NCBI RefSeq assembly: GCF_000245335.1
Contig: NZ_JH600303.1
Span: forward strand, 40,180 to 104,179
Source of the DNA: Bacillus mojavensis RO-H-1 = KCTC 3706
GTDB lineage: Bacteria > Bacillota > Bacilli > Bacillales > Bacillaceae
DNA length: 64,000 nucleotides
Direction of reading: 5' to 3'
Notes under the pieces: model-generated
What the model was told of the DNA's origin: nothing
Seen by the model: the letters and a program-made list of their open reading frames with translations, nothing else
The model's database searches: none
Part shown: positions 44,296-54,840 of the stretch, one piece after another
Numbering within the stretch: the first letter of the stretch is position 1
How the letters are laid out: the number at the start of each line of letters is the position of its first letter
Program-made: the position numbers and the translations under genes

Positions 44296-44307
44296 TGGTA
44301 CATAGAA

Positions 44308-44348
44308 AAAGAGCATTTTTTGAAGGTATCGTTCAAAAAATGCTCTTT
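44308..44348. terminator. Terminator between bmrR and bkdB
   Basis: A 17-bp perfect stem (AAAGAGCATTTTTTGAA at 44308–44324, TTCAAAAAATGCTCTTT at 44332–44348) with a seven-base loop between convergent genes. Confidence 0.88.
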
Positions 44349-44356
44349 CTGTTTGT

Positions 44357-45621
44357 TTAGTAGACAGATGTTTTCTCATCTATCGATTCTAAAATTTCTT
44401 TGACACGTGCCAGGAATCTTCCACACACGAGGCCATCAAGCACTCTGTGATCTAAAGACAGGCACAGATTGACCATATCTCTGACAGCAATCATGCCATG
44501 ATCCATGACAACCGGGCGTTTGACGATCGATTCCACTTGAAGAATCGCAGCCTGAGGATAATTGATGATTCCCATCGACTGAACAGATCCGAACGAACCT
44601 GTATTGTTGACGGTAAACGTTCCTCCCTGCATATCGTCTGCTGACAGTTTTCCGTCTCTTACCTTTTTGGCAAGGTCGGTAATTTCTCTCGCAATGCCTT
44701 TGATCGTTTTTTCATCAGCGTTTTTGATCACCGGAACAAATAAAGAATCTTCCGTGGCAACCGCGATTGAAATGTTGATATCTTTTTTCTGAATGATTTT
44801 GTCCCCCGCCCACATGCTGTTCATTTGCGGGAATTCTTTTAACGCCTGAGCGACCGCTTTTACGAAAAAGGCGAAAAAAGTTAAATTAAAGCCTTCTGTT
44901 TCTTGAAGGAATCTTTTATACTGTTTCGGTATGCCACCATGTTTGTGACATCGACTTCCATCATCGTCCAAGCGTGAGGAATTTCTGTTTTGCTTCGTTT
45001 CATATTTGAAGCGATCGCTTTTCTAACAGCTGTGACAGGAATTTCTTTATCTCCGGCTGCTGAAACAGGATGAGAAACGTCTTCTTTCGTCTCCTGTTTT
45101 TGCGCTGGTGCAGGAGCTGCTGCTTTTGGCTTTTCAGTCTGTTCTGAAACGCCGCCTGAATCAATGATACGTTGAATATCTTTTCTCGTGATCCTTCCAC
45201 CGGCTCCCGTTCCTGTCACTTGCTCAAGGTCAATGCCATGCTCTCCGGCCAAACGAAGTACGGCTGGAGACAAACGTTTCTTATTGGCCTGACTGCCTGC
45301 TTCGGTGCGGCTTTCAGGAGCTGCTTGCTCGGCAGTTGGCGCTTCGGTCTGATCTTGTTTTTGTTCAGCCGGCTTTGCGCCTTCTGTTTCGATTTTGCAA
45401 ATAATTTCTCCGACTTGCAGGGTCTGGCCTTCTTCTCCCACAAGCTCTGTTATTGTACCGGTAAAAGAGGACGGAACCTCCGCGTTTACCTTATCTGTCA
45501 TGACTTCTGCAATCGGGTCGTATTTGTTCACTTTATCTCCAGGGGCGACGAGCCATTTGCTGATCGTGCCCTCCGTTACGCTTTCGCCAAGCTGTGGCAT
45601 CGTCATTTGTTCTATTGCCAT
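44357..45621 (-). pseudogene. bkdB: Branched-chain 2-oxoacid dehydrogenase E2 (BkdB), one-base frame error
   Basis: Lipoyl acyltransferase core of the complex, about 424 residues in 168. The lipoyl domain carries Lys44 in MTDKVNAEV. The E1/E3-binding domain is around LSPAVLRLAGEHGIDLEQVT, and the catalytic domain ends with DHRVLDG. The frame breaks after KDSFKK at three T residues on the plus strand (44899–44901); four would continue TEGFNLTFFAFFVKA. As written the acyltransferase active site is separated from the lipoyl arm. Last gene of the bkd operon. Probably a homopolymer miscall. Confidence 0.92.
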
Positions 45622-45642
45622 GATCGTATCCTCCTTACGTCT

Positions 45643-46626
45643 TTAAAACTCCGCTAATTCTCTCATCGCCGCTTCTACTTTATCAGGGTTGACCATAAAG
45701 TATTTTTCCATTGTCGGCGCATAAGGCATAGCTGGAATATCAGGACCTGCAAGCCGTTTGATCGGCGCGTCTAAATCGAACAGACAATGCTCAGATATAA
45801 TGGCAGCCACCTCACTCATGATACTGCCCTCTTTTGTATCTTCTGTGACCAAAAGGACCTTTCCGGTTTTGGATGCCGCTTCGATGATCGCTTCTTGATC
45901 AAGCGGGTATACCGTTCTTAAATCCACCACATGTACAGAAATGCCGTCTTTTTCGAGACGTTCTGCAGCCTGTAAAGCAAAGTGGACACAAAGCCCGTAT
46001 GTGATCACCGTGATGTCGCCGCCTTCCCTTTTTACATCAGCCTTGCCGATAGGAAGTACATAATCATCTGCCGGTACCTCTCCTTTGATCAGACGGTACG
46101 CGCGTTTATGCTCAAAAAACAGCACCGGATCTTCATCACGAACTGCGGCTTTCAAGAGTCCTTTCGCGTCATATGGCGTTGAAGGCATCACAATTTTCAG
46201 TCCGGGCTGATTGGCGAAAATTGCTTCGACTGATTGAGAATGATAAAGCGCTCCGTGCACGCCGCCACCGTACGGCGCTCTGACAACGATCGGGCAGCTC
46301 CAGTCATTGTTGCTGCGGTAGCGGACTTTAGCTGCCTCGGAGATAATCTGGTTTACCGCCGGCATAATAAAATCAGCAAACTGCATTTCAGCAATCGGCC
46401 TCATGCCGTACATAGCCGCTCCGATACCGACTCCGGCGATCGCTGATTCAGCAAGCGGCGTATCCATGACACGCTCTTCTCCAAATTGTTCGTACAGGCC
46501 GGCAGTGGCTTTAAATACACCGCCTTTTTTTCCTACATCTTCCCCAAGAACGAAGACACGTGAATCTCGTTCCATTTCTTCTTTCATCGCCAAATTGATC
46601 GCATCAATATATGACATTACTGACAT
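45643..46626 (-). CDS. bkdAB: Branched-chain 2-oxoacid dehydrogenase E1 beta
   Basis: A 327-residue subunit that with BkdAA decarboxylates the 2-oxo acids of Val, Leu and Ile. Transketolase-like pyrimidine-binding fold: FVLGEDVGKKGGVFKATAGL and the conserved TPLAESAIAGVGIGAAM with the TPP glutamate; VRAPYGGGVHGALYHSQS is typical. The ATG at 46624–46626 (MSVMSYIDAINLAM) is chosen with AGGGAGGAAG upstream; the open frame extends 26 codons into bkdAA. Confidence 0.96.
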   Translation of the reverse strand: MSVMSYIDAINLAMKEEMERDSRVFVLGEDVGKKGGVFKATAGLYEQFGEERVMDTPLAESAIAGVGIGAAMYGMRPIAEMQFADFIMPAVNQIISEAAKVRYRSNNDWSCPIVVRAPYGGGVHGALYHSQSVEAIFANQPGLKIVMPSTPYDAKGLLKAAVRDEDPVLFFEHKRAYRLIKGEVPADDYVLPIGKADVKREGGDITVITYGLCVHFALQAAERLEKDGISVHVVDLRTVYPLDQEAIIEAASKTGKVLLVTEDTKEGSIMSEVAAIISEHCLFDLDAPIKRLAGPDIPAMPYAPTMEKYFMVNPDKVEAAMRELAEF

Positions 46627-46639
46627 TTGTACTTCCTCC

Positions 46640-47632
46640 CTACTTCGCATACACATAATCGAGCGCTGACTCAGGAGCTGCATAAGGAGCGTTCTCCGCT
46701 TCATCTGTCGCCTCGTTTATGATTGCCATGATTTCGTCCAGCATGGTTTGTTCTATCTCTTCGGTCAGCAGGCCTATTTCCTGTAAGTAAGCTTGATAAG
46801 TAAATAGGGGATCACTTTTTTTCGCTTCCTCTACTTCTTCGCGGCCTCTGTAGCTGCTGTCGTCGTCATCGCTGGAATGCGGTGTCAGGCGGTAAGAAAT
46901 CGTCTCAATTAAGGTAGGGCCTTCTCCTCTGCGCGCCCGTTCACGCGCTTCTTTCACCGCTTGATAAACTTCGAGCGGATCGTTTCCATTCACCGTTACA
47001 CCAGGCATTCCATAGCCTACGGCACGATCTGAAATATTTTCACATGCCACTTGCTTATCGTAAGGGACCGAAATCGCGTATTTGTTGTTTTCACACATAA
47101 AAATAACCGGGAGTTTATGAACAGCGGCAAAGTTTGCCCCTTCATGGAAATCGCCTTGGTTTGAAGATCCTTCTCCAAATGTGACAAAAGCCGCAATATC
47201 TTTTTTCTCCATGCGTCCAGCCAGCGCAATGCCGACCGCATGCGGCACTTGCGTTGTTACCGGAGAAGACCCCGTCACGATCCGGTTTTCCTTTTGACCG
47301 AAATGCCCCGGCATTTGGCGGCCTCCTGAGTTTGGATCTGCTGCTTTGGCAAACCCGGACATCATTAAGTCCTTCGCAGTCATGCCAAACGCGAGCACGA
47401 CACCCATGTCTCTATAGTAAGGCAGCACATAATCCGTTTCACGGTCAAGGGCGAAAGCTGCTCCTACTTGTGCTGCTTCCTGTCCTTGACAAGAGATAAC
47501 AAACGGGATTTTACCAGAGCGGTTTAACAGCCACATTCTTTCATCGATTTTTCTTGCTAACAGCATGGTTCTATACATATCAACGGCTTCCTGATCAGTC
47601 AGCCCTAATGCTTGATGTCGGTTTGTACTCAT
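46640..47632 (-). CDS. bkdAA: Branched-chain 2-oxoacid dehydrogenase E1 alpha
   Basis: A 330-residue thiamine diphosphate-binding subunit. The TPP region FGEGSSNQGDFHEGANFA contains the G-E-G...N metal-binding motif, and the phosphorylation-loop-like YRLTPHSSDDDDSSYR is present. It decarboxylates branched-chain 2-oxo acids, providing primers for iso and anteiso fatty acids. Lies 21 bases after lpdV and 13 before bkdAB. Intact. Confidence 0.96.
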   Translation of the reverse strand: MSTNRHQALGLTDQEAVDMYRTMLLARKIDERMWLLNRSGKIPFVISCQGQEAAQVGAAFALDRETDYVLPYYRDMGVVLAFGMTAKDLMMSGFAKAADPNSGGRQMPGHFGQKENRIVTGSSPVTTQVPHAVGIALAGRMEKKDIAAFVTFGEGSSNQGDFHEGANFAAVHKLPVIFMCENNKYAISVPYDKQVACENISDRAVGYGMPGVTVNGNDPLEVYQAVKEARERARRGEGPTLIETISYRLTPHSSDDDDSSYRGREEVEEAKKSDPLFTYQAYLQEIGLLTEEIEQTMLDEIMAIINEATDEAENAPYAAPESALDYVYAK

Positions 47633-47653
47633 TCAAGCGCCTCCTTTATGCTT

Positions 47654-49078
47654 TTAAAAATGAATGGCTTTGCCATCTGCAGCAAGCGCTGCTTCTCCAA
47701 TCGCTTCAGACAGCGTCGGGTGCGGGTGGATCGTTTGCCCGACCTCCCACGGCGTCGCATCCAGCACTTTTGCAAGACCTGCCTCTGATATCATGTCGGT
47801 GACATGCGGGCCTATCATATGCACCCCGAGAATATCATCTGTGGCACGATCAGCTATGATTTTTACGAAGCCATCGCTTTCCCCGTACACAAGTGCTTTT
47901 CCGATCGCCATAAATGGGAACTTTCCTATTTTGACATCGAATCCCTTCGCCTTTGCCTCTTCTTCCGTTAAACCCACACTAGCTGCTTCCGGGCTGGAAT
48001 AGATGCACTTCGGTACAAGTGCCGGGTCAAGCGGGTGCGGATTAAGGCCTGCGATATGCTCCACTGCAAGAATTCCTTCATGTGACGCCACGTGGGCAAG
48101 CTGAAGGCCCCCGATGACATCCCCGATCGCATAAATATGAGATTCTTTCGTCTGGCAGCTGCCGTTAACAGAGATGACGCCATTTTCAGTGACAACTTCG
48201 GTGTTTTCCAAACCGATGCCTTCGATATTTGCCTGTCTGCCAATGGAAACAAGCATTTTTTCCGCTGTATAAGTGGCGGTTTCTCCGCCTTTTTCCGCCT
48301 GTATGCTGATTTCACCTGATGATTTTTTCAACGTATCAGGCAGCACTTTAGCTCCTGTAACAAATTGAATTCCTTTTTTCTTAAGAAGGCTTTGCATTTC
48401 TTTTGAAATGTCCTGGTCTTCAGTCGGCAATATCCGGTCCGCATATTCGACAACCGTTACATTTACGCCAAAGTCATGAAGCATCGACGCCCATTCAATT
48501 CCAATAACTCCTCCGCCGACGATGATCATCGATTTTGGAAGCTCCTCCATTTGAAGTGCTTCATCCGAGGTTAAAACAAACTCTCCGTCCGCTTCCAGAC
48601 CCGGAAGCATTCTCGGCCTTGAGCCTGTAGCAATAATGACCTGCTTCGGGATCAGCATGTCATTTTCTTCGCCATTTCCCCGTTCAACAGAAATTGTTCC
48701 CGGCAGCGGAGAGAAAATAGACGGTCCAAGGATGCGCCCATATCCGTCGTACACGTCGATTTTTCCTTTTTTCATTAAATGATTGACGCCCGCTGCAAGC
48801 TTATCAACAACCGCCTGCTTACGGTGCTGCACCTTTTCAAAGTTGAGGGACACGCCGGACGTTTCGACTCCGAATTGATCGGCTTCACGGGCTGTCCGGT
48901 ACACTTCTGCGCTTCTAAGCAGCGCTTTACTCGGAATACAGCCTTTATGCAGGCATGTTCCGCCAAGCTTTTCTTTTTCTACAACGGCTGTTTTTAAGCC
49001 GAGCTGCGCCGCTCTGATCGCCGCGACATAACCGCCTGTACCGCCGCCCAGAATGACTACATCATACTCAGTTGCCAT
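47654..49078 (-). CDS. lpdV: Dihydrolipoamide dehydrogenase E3 of the Bkd complex
   Basis: A 474-residue FAD/NAD disulfide oxidoreductase. FAD motif GGGTGGYVAAIRAAQLG at 11–27, redox disulfide Cys42/Cys47 in GGTCLHKGCIPS, NAD motif IVGGGVIGIEWASML and the C-terminal catalytic HPHPTLSE. The start at 49076–49078 gives the 168 length (MATEYDVVIL); a GTG-type start three codons earlier is possible but worse placed. It reoxidises lipoyl groups of BkdB. Confidence 0.96.
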   Translation of the reverse strand: MATEYDVVILGGGTGGYVAAIRAAQLGLKTAVVEKEKLGGTCLHKGCIPSKALLRSAEVYRTAREADQFGVETSGVSLNFEKVQHRKQAVVDKLAAGVNHLMKKGKIDVYDGYGRILGPSIFSPLPGTISVERGNGEENDMLIPKQVIIATGSRPRMLPGLEADGEFVLTSDEALQMEELPKSMIIVGGGVIGIEWASMLHDFGVNVTVVEYADRILPTEDQDISKEMQSLLKKKGIQFVTGAKVLPDTLKKSSGEISIQAEKGGETATYTAEKMLVSIGRQANIEGIGLENTEVVTENGVISVNGSCQTKESHIYAIGDVIGGLQLAHVASHEGILAVEHIAGLNPHPLDPALVPKCIYSSPEAASVGLTEEEAKAKGFDVKIGKFPFMAIGKALVYGESDGFVKIIADRATDDILGVHMIGPHVTDMISEAGLAKVLDATPWEVGQTIHPHPTLSEAIGEAALAADGKAIHF

Positions 49079-49093
49079 CTGACTCACTCCTGT

Positions 49094-50179
49094 CTATTCA
49101 ATGCGATATTGTTTGGATTGCTCTTCGCCCTGCAATACCCTGAGCGCCCCTTGGGCCAGAGATTGCAGTTCGTTTTCTCCCGGATAAACTAAAACGTCCG
49201 AAATCCAATCTATGTATGAGCTGATGCTGGAAACAAAGCTTTTGCCGTAAGCCAGACCTCCTGTCAGAACAATGGCCTCGACTTCGCCTTTTAATACGGC
49301 GCTTGCTGCTCCGATTTCCTTCGCTACCTGATACGCCATGGCATCAAAAATTAAGCGGGCTTTTTCATCGCCCCCCTGAATCATTTGTTCAACTTTCACA
49401 GCGTCATTTGTACCGAGATAACCGGAGAGCCCGCCGGTTCCGACCAGTTTTTTCATCATTTCTTCTTTTGTATATTTTCCTGAAAAGCATAAATTGACGA
49501 GATCCCCCGCAGGCACTGTTCCTGCGCGTTCAGGACTGAACGGCCCCTCTCCGTGAAGGCCGTTGTTGACATCCACCACCCGGCCCCGATCATGCACCCC
49601 TATTGTAATGCCGCCGCCCATGTGAGTAATAATCATTTTCATATGCTCATATCGTTTGCCAAGAGAGGCTGCCGCCTTACGGGCGACAGCTTTTTGATTT
49701 AAAGCATGAAAAATGCTTTTTCGTTCAATTTCAGGCATGCCTGACATTTTAGCGAGCTCTGACATTTCGTCAACTACAACAGGATCCACAATATAAGATG
49801 GAATGTTGAGACCGTCAGCAATTTCTCTTGCGATAATGCCTCCTAAATTGGAGGCATGCTGTCCGGCATAACCGCTTTTCAAGTCCTCTATCATGTCGTC
49901 ATTCACTTCATATGTCCCGCCTTCTATCGGGCGGAGAAGACCGCCTCTGGCACAGACAGCATCAAATTTCGAGATATTAATGCCTTGTTCATGAAGCGTT
50001 TCGAGGATATGCTTTTTTCGAAACTCATACTGGTCAATAATATGGTCGAATTGCTGCAGCTCTTCTATGTTGTGTCTCAGTGTTTTTTCAAAAATACTGC
50101 GTTCATTATGAAAAACACCGATTTTCGTCGAAGTTGAGCCTGGATTAATGGTGAGAATGCGTTTTTCATCATGTAGCAT
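49094..50179 (-). CDS. buk: Butyrate/branched-chain fatty acid kinase
   Basis: A 361-residue acetokinase-family enzyme: phosphate-binding [16 protein letters not shown] at the start, [20 protein letters not shown] and [13 protein letters not shown]. It forms a carboxylic acid and ATP from the acyl phosphate made by Ptb, so the operon can run branched-chain amino acid breakdown to isobutyrate, isovalerate and 2-methylbutyrate. Start follows GGAGGTTTTGAA. Slightly shorter than the 363 residues I recall for 168. Confidence 0.95.
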   Translation of the reverse strand: MLHDEKRILTINPGSTSTKIGVFHNERSIFEKTLRHNIEELQQFDHIIDQYEFRKKHILETLHEQGINISKFDAVCARGGLLRPIEGGTYEVNDDMIEDLKSGYAGQHASNLGGIIAREIADGLNIPSYIVDPVVVDEMSELAKMSGMPEIERKSIFHALNQKAVARKAAASLGKRYEHMKMIITHMGGGITIGVHDRGRVVDVNNGLHGEGPFSPERAGTVPAGDLVNLCFSGKYTKEEMMKKLVGTGGLSGYLGTNDAVKVEQMIQGGDEKARLIFDAMAYQVAKEIGAASAVLKGEVEAIVLTGGLAYGKSFVSSISSYIDWISDVLVYPGENELQSLAQGALRVLQGEEQSKQYRIE

Positions 50180-50202
50180 TTCAAAACCTCCAGATCAATT
50201 TC

Positions 50203-51297
50203 TTAGCGTCTGCTTAATATATGGTGGCCGTTTTGCAAAAACTGGCTTCTTGAGCGGCGATTGCGTTCAATTCGCTCTTCAGCCAAGCGGTCAGCCGCTA
50301 AATACGTCGGAATGCCGTCACGCTGGGAAATGTCAAGGACCCGTTCAATATTAGCGTAAATGCCCTCAACCTTTTTCAGTGCACGTTCCGCATTATAGCC
50401 GTAAAGCTCATCCGCCACATTGATAACGCCGCCCGCGTTGATGACGTAGTCCGGTGCGTAAACAATGCCCATTTCGTGAATTTGATCGCCGTGGCGAGTT
50501 TCTTTCAGCTGATTGTTAGCCGCGCCTGCAATCACTTTTGCTTTCAGCTGCTTAATAGTATCGTCATTGATGGTTGCACCAAGAGCACACGGCGCATAAA
50601 TATCGCAGTTTTGTGAATAAATATCTTCTGGATCAACTGCACGTGCACCAAAATCTTGTACCGCACGTTCAACTGATTGCTTGTTGATATCCGTAACGAT
50701 TAAGCTTGCTCCTTCTTCATGAAGGTGGCGGCATAAATTGTAAGCCACGTTGCCAACACCCTGTACAGCGATGGTTTTTCCTTCAAGAGAGTCTGTGCCG
50801 AATGCAGCTTTAGCGGCAGCCTTCATGCCTTTATACACTCCGTAAGCCGTAACAGGCGACGGATTTCCTGAAGAGCCGAATGCAGGGGAAATACCTGTGA
50901 CAAAATCTGTTTCATCATGAATGATATCCATATCCTCAACCGTTGTGCCGACATCCTCAGCCGTAATATATCTGCCGTTAAGCCCTTGAATATAGCGGCC
51001 GAACGCGCGGAACATTTCTTCATTTTTATCCTTGCGCGGATCGCCGATGATGACCGTTTTTCCGCCTCCCAGGTTTAAGCCTGCCGCCGCGTTTTTATAG
51101 GTCATGCCTCTTGCAAGTCTGAGTGCGTCCTCAATTGCAGCTTCTTCATTTTCATATGTCCACATTCTCGTTCCGCCAAGTGCAGGTCCCAGCGTCGTAT
51201 CATGAATTGCGATAATTGCTTTTAATCCTGATTGTTCGTCTTGGCAGAAAACCAATTGCTCATAATCGTATTTCTCCATATATTTAAACAGTTCCAT
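50203..51297 (-). CDS. bcd: Branched-chain amino acid dehydrogenase (leucine dehydrogenase)
   Basis: A 364-residue NAD-dependent dehydrogenase of the Glu/Leu/Phe/Val family. Catalytic lysine in [12 protein letters not shown] (about residue 80), substrate-binding AGLNLGG, and Rossmann motif [13 protein letters not shown]. It converts leucine, valine and isoleucine to their 2-oxo acids, the substrates of the Bkd complex. Same length as 168 Bcd (YqiT). Intact. Confidence 0.97.
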   Translation of the reverse strand: MELFKYMEKYDYEQLVFCQDEQSGLKAIIAIHDTTLGPALGGTRMWTYENEEAAIEDALRLARGMTYKNAAAGLNLGGGKTVIIGDPRKDKNEEMFRAFGRYIQGLNGRYITAEDVGTTVEDMDIIHDETDFVTGISPAFGSSGNPSPVTAYGVYKGMKAAAKAAFGTDSLEGKTIAVQGVGNVAYNLCRHLHEEGASLIVTDINKQSVERAVQDFGARAVDPEDIYSQNCDIYAPCALGATINDDTIKQLKAKVIAGAANNQLKETRHGDQIHEMGIVYAPDYVINAGGVINVADELYGYNAERALKKVEGIYANIERVLDISQRDGIPTYLAADRLAEERIERNRRSRSQFLQNGHHILSRR

Positions 51298-51308
51298 ATC
51301 AGTTCCTC

Positions 51309-52208
51309 CTAAAGTGTGTATTCTTCAGATGCGCATAATGCCAGCGCGATCGAATACAGTTTGTTTTCAGCGGAATCCGCTCTGCTCGTTAATGCAATCG
51401 GCGCTTTGGCTCCCGTAATGACAGCCGCCACGTGTGCTTTTGCAAAATAAATCAGTGATTTATATAAAATATTTCCCGCTTCAATCGAAGGAACGAGAAG
51501 AATATCGGCGCTGCCCGCTACGTCTCCCGAAATCTTTTTCTGAGCCGCAGCGATTTGCGATACTGCATTATCTAAGGCAAGCGGACCATCTACAATGCAC
51601 CCTTTAATCTGCCCTCTTTTGTACATTTGGGCGAGAGCAGCTGCATTGACCGTCGCTTCCATCTTCGGATTTACCGTTTCTACCGCTGCAAGGGCAGCCG
51701 CTTTTGGCATATTGTTCCCTACTGCACGCGCGACATGAACAGCATTTTGAAGAATCTGCTGAAGCTCCTCCAGCGAAGGGGCGATGTTCATAGCCGAATC
51801 TGTCACAAACATCAGTCTCTCAAAACCGGGAATATCAAACACGGCCACATGAGAAAGGACACGGGATTTCCGCAGCCCTTCCTGTTTGTTTAATACCGCT
51901 TTAAGCAAAACAGACGTCGGCACATTCCCTTTCATTAAGACATCCGCCGTTTTTAGATGAACAGCGCGAACCGCTAGCTTCGCTGATTCCTCCGGCGTAT
52001 TGGCATGAATGATTTCCACTTGATGCCCTTGCATGGATGATGTCAAGTCGTTCAGTTTTTTGCTGTCGCCCACTAATAAAAAACGGACGGACAAATGCTC
52101 GGCTGCCAGTTTCACAGCCCGGATCACTTCCTCATCCTCAGCATGAGCAACCGCAATGGTCTTGTTTTTGTGCATCGACGCTTTGCCGATCAAATCTTTC
52201 AGCTTCAT
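51309..52208 (-). CDS. ptb: Phosphate butyryltransferase
   Basis: A 299-residue phosphotransacylase converting branched-chain acyl-CoA to acyl phosphate, partner of Buk. Family features: [49 protein letters not shown]. First gene of the seven-gene bkd operon, 40 bases downstream of the -12 element of a sigma-54 promoter. Start follows GAAAGGTGGTAAC. Confidence 0.96.
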   Translation of the reverse strand: MKLKDLIGKASMHKNKTIAVAHAEDEEVIRAVKLAAEHLSVRFLLVGDSKKLNDLTSSMQGHQVEIIHANTPEESAKLAVRAVHLKTADVLMKGNVPTSVLLKAVLNKQEGLRKSRVLSHVAVFDIPGFERLMFVTDSAMNIAPSLEELQQILQNAVHVARAVGNNMPKAAALAAVETVNPKMEATVNAAALAQMYKRGQIKGCIVDGPLALDNAVSQIAAAQKKISGDVAGSADILLVPSIEAGNILYKSLIYFAKAHVAAVITGAKAPIALTSRADSAENKLYSIALALCASEEYTL

Positions 52209-52247
52209 CAGTTACCACCTTTCTTGTCTCGACTCCGCTTTTTATTA

Positions 52248-52263
52248 TGCAAGTTCTATGCCA
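52248..52263 (-). promoter_or_regulatory. Sigma-54 (SigL) -24/-12 promoter of the bkd operon
   Basis: On the minus strand TGGCATAGAACTTGCA matches the -24 (TGGCA at 52259–52263) and -12 (TTGCA at 52248–52252) elements with the required spacing. It lies between bkdR and ptb. BkdR, a SigL enhancer-binding protein, is encoded immediately upstream, as known in B. subtilis. Confidence 0.95.
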
Positions 52264-52326
52264 GCTCGGTGCGATGCTGTCATGATGGATGCGAAGAAAG
52301 ATTCGTGCAGACGTTTGCGCTTATTC

Positions 52327-52340
52327 TGCAAATTATTGCA
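52327..52340. promoter_or_regulatory. Candidate BkdR upstream activating site
   Basis: TGCAAATTATTGCA, an inverted repeat with TGCAA/TTGCA arms, overlaps the bkdR stop codon and lies 64 bases upstream of the -24 element. The same 14 bases, in the opposite orientation, occur upstream of bkdR (54459–54472). Assignment to BkdR is inference from position and repetition. Confidence 0.65.
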
Positions 52341-54411
52341 TGCCTTCATTTGCAAGGCCGTATTTATCCATTTTGTAATATAAATTTCGAATGCTGACGC
52401 CGAGGGCTTTCGCTGTTTTCGTACGGTTAAAATGATGCTTTTCCAGCGTTTGCTGAATCAAGTGAGCCTCAAATTTTTCAACGGCCTTAGACAGTTTTTC
52501 GCCTTCGATGTCAGGAAAATCAAAACCCGCTCCCTGTTCTGCGCTGTTTTCTTTTTGTTCTATTTCAAATACAGGCAAATGCTCTTTTTCAATCCATTCC
52601 ATGTGCGGCTTCAGAAAAATCATGGCTCGTCCAAGGACATTTTCCAGCTCGCGGACATTCCCCGGCCAATGGTAAACCGACAATGCCCGCAAAGCCTGCT
52701 GCGTCAGTCCCTTTACATTCCGGCCGTAATCCCGGTTAATTTTTTGAATGAGCCTTTCACTGAGTGCTTCAATGTCTTCAATCCGCTGACGCAATGGGGG
52801 AATAGAGATGGGATAACGATTAATACGGTAATACAGATCTTCACGGAACGTTCCATCCGCCATTGCTTTTTCGATATTTACATTTGTGGCTGCAATAATT
52901 CTCACATTAACAGGGATTGCCTTCGTGCCTCCCACTCTGACGATCTCTTTTTCTTGAAGAACGCGCAGCAGCTTCGCCTGCATATTTTGCGTCAGCTCGC
53001 CGATTTCGTCTAAGAAAATACTGCCGTTATTGGCTTCTTCAAATAAGCCCTTCTTGCCGCCGCGCTTTGCTCCCGAAAACGCGCCTTCCTCGTAGCCAAA
53101 CAGTTCCGATTCCAGAAGATTTTCTGAAAGAGCGGCGCAGTTTACGCGGATGAATTTATTGTATTTCCTGTCGCTTTCGTTATGGATGGCATGGGCAAAC
53201 AGCTCTTTTCCAGTGCCCGATTCTCCGCGCAGCAAAATCGTTGCCGGCGTTTTCGCTCCGAGCTTCGCCTGCTCAAGCGCAACCAGCATTTGCTCACTTT
53301 TGCCGATAATGTCGTCGAAGGTATATTTCGCTTCGAGCGTGCGGATAATCTGTCTGGCCCTGTTAAGCTCTGCGGTCAGCATTTTAATTTCTGACACGTC
53401 ATGGATCACGCCGACACTTCCTTTTAAAATGCCATCCACAATCACCGGCGCTACATTGACGATGACCTCTTTTTCATTCGGGCCGACCTTCATTCTGACG
53501 CCGCGCACTGGGCGTCTTGTCTCAAGCACCTTTAAATGCATGCTTTCTCCTTCAGAAATATCAGTGCTTGCCGGCTTGCCGATGACTTCTTTTTCAGAAA
53601 GTCCCGTCATTTTTGTGTATGCTTTATTGATCAACAGGCCAATGCCATTTTCATCAACGACAGAAATCGCCTCATCAGAGGATTGTATAATCGCCTCCAG
53701 CATCGTGCGCACCTGTTTTAGATTTGTCACTTCCTCCGCCAGCTCGACCGCATCTGTAATATCCTTAAATACACAGAGTGCTCCGAGCAGACGTCCGCCT
53801 TCATCAATGATCGGCAGCCTGGTTGTTACAATTTGCAAATTTTCACCCAAAAGCTGCTTTTGATTGTATTCAGGCTCTCTTGTTTTTAAAATCCGAGGCA
53901 TCTTAGTGCTCGGGATGACTTCTTTGATCGGGCGCCCAATGACTTCCTCGCGTTTTTTTCCCACCATTTTTTCAGCCATATGATTAAACAGAATGATCTC
54001 TTCATTGATATCAATAAAAATCATCCCGTCATGGGTGGAATTAAAGATCCGGTCATGTTTGTAGGTTTGTTCTTTTAACATTTGAATCAGCTGCTGTTTT
54101 TCTTCCATGAGCTGAAACACAATATAAGCCATCTTTCCCGGCATAACAATGGTCTGCTCATGCTTTTCCTGAAGGAGTTCGTCAAGTACAGCTTGATCAC
54201 CCGTTGTATGAATGACGATATCCGGCTTTTGTTGTATGTATGGTTTCCAATCTGATGAAACGGCAATTCCATAATGTTTTGCTTCTTTTAATCCCGGCGC
54301 TTCGGGGTTTTTGTCAACCACGGCAATAATGTCTATGATGGCTGTTTTAATGAGAATTTGTAATAACGCCGTTCCCCTTTTACCGGCACCTACGATCAGT
54401 ACCTTCTGCAT
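52333..54411 (-). CDS. bkdR: BkdR, sigma-54-dependent activator of the bkd operon
   Basis: A 692-residue enhancer-binding protein. N-terminal NAD-binding-like region ([20 protein letters not shown]), then two PAS domains (about 115–220 and 235–350: [33 protein letters not shown]). The AAA+ domain follows with Walker [12 protein letters not shown], the sigma-54 contact loop [17 protein letters not shown] (GAFTGA motif as GAFSGA) and IFLDEIGE. A Fis-type helix-turn-helix ends the protein ([20 protein letters not shown]). Activates ptb-bkdB transcription in response to branched-chain amino acids. Length as 168. Confidence 0.97.
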   Translation of the reverse strand: MQKVLIVGAGKRGTALLQILIKTAIIDIIAVVDKNPEAPGLKEAKHYGIAVSSDWKPYIQQKPDIVIHTTGDQAVLDELLQEKHEQTIVMPGKMAYIVFQLMEEKQQLIQMLKEQTYKHDRIFNSTHDGMIFIDINEEIILFNHMAEKMVGKKREEVIGRPIKEVIPSTKMPRILKTREPEYNQKQLLGENLQIVTTRLPIIDEGGRLLGALCVFKDITDAVELAEEVTNLKQVRTMLEAIIQSSDEAISVVDENGIGLLINKAYTKMTGLSEKEVIGKPASTDISEGESMHLKVLETRRPVRGVRMKVGPNEKEVIVNVAPVIVDGILKGSVGVIHDVSEIKMLTAELNRARQIIRTLEAKYTFDDIIGKSEQMLVALEQAKLGAKTPATILLRGESGTGKELFAHAIHNESDRKYNKFIRVNCAALSENLLESELFGYEEGAFSGAKRGGKKGLFEEANNGSIFLDEIGELTQNMQAKLLRVLQEKEIVRVGGTKAIPVNVRIIAATNVNIEKAMADGTFREDLYYRINRYPISIPPLRQRIEDIEALSERLIQKINRDYGRNVKGLTQQALRALSVYHWPGNVRELENVLGRAMIFLKPHMEWIEKEHLPVFEIEQKENSAEQGAGFDFPDIEGEKLSKAVEKFEAHLIQQTLEKHHFNRTKTAKALGVSIRNLYYKMDKYGLANEGMQ

Positions 54412-54458
54412 CCCGATACCCCTTTGTATGAAAAAATTTGCATACCTGTTTTTTCTGT

Positions 54459-54472
54459 TGCAATAATTTGCA
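54459..54472. promoter_or_regulatory. Second copy of the 14-bp inverted repeat, upstream of bkdR
   Basis: TGCAATAATTTGCA is the exact reverse complement of the site at 52327–52340. It lies 48 bases before the bkdR start, between bkdR and divergent yqzF. It could serve BkdR autoregulation or act as a distal enhancer site. Inference. Confidence 0.6.
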
Positions 54473-54562
54473 CAACCCTATGTTACCACGTTTTCTTCTC
54501 TTGACAAAATATTTTTTCCGCTGGACAATAAAGGAAATGAAAAATAAAGGGGTTTTCTGAAC

Positions 54563-54805
54563 ATGAGCCGACTTTTTGCGCTTTTGATTTTAGTGCTCCC
54601 CGGCGCCATTTCTGCTATGGGCATTAAACTGATGAGAGATATGCTTTTCGGCCATACGGTAAAGCCGTTTTCTTCTCTTTGGCTCCAAGGTTTATCAGGA
54701 TTTATCTTTTTTGTTTTCGGCCTGTATGTGCTGGCCGGGTTCATCTTGTACAGAGACAGAAAACGCAATCAAGTCAGTCCGCGATTCAGAAAACAAAAGA
54801 TGTAA
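54563..54805 (+). CDS. yqzF: YqzF, small membrane protein (DUF2627)
   Basis: An 80-residue protein with two transmembrane segments (LFALLILVLPGAISAMGIKL and GLSGFIFFVFGLYVLAGFIL) joined by a short loop, and a basic C-terminus RDRKRNQVSPRFRKQKM. Fits DUF2627 (YqzF of B. subtilis). ATG at 54563 follows AAAGGGG. Divergent from bkdR, convergent with prpB. Function unknown. Confidence 0.88.
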   Translation: MSRLFALLILVLPGAISAMGIKLMRDMLFGHTVKPFSSLWLQGLSGFIFFVFGLYVLAGFILYRDRKRNQVSPRFRKQKM

Positions 54806-54833
54806 AAAAGCCGGAGCGCGCTCCGGCTTTTTT
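54804..54833. terminator. Bidirectional terminator between yqzF and prpB
   Basis: AAAAAAGCCGGAGCG / CGCTCCGGCTTTTTT, a perfect 15-bp palindrome-like stem at 54804–54833; A and T runs serve both directions. Ends the mmg operon. Confidence 0.92.
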
Positions 54834-54840
54834 GTTCGCA

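Noticed and set aside
45172..45657. Plus-strand frame of 161 codons
   Set aside because: Antisense to the lipoyl and linker region of bkdB; no start signals.
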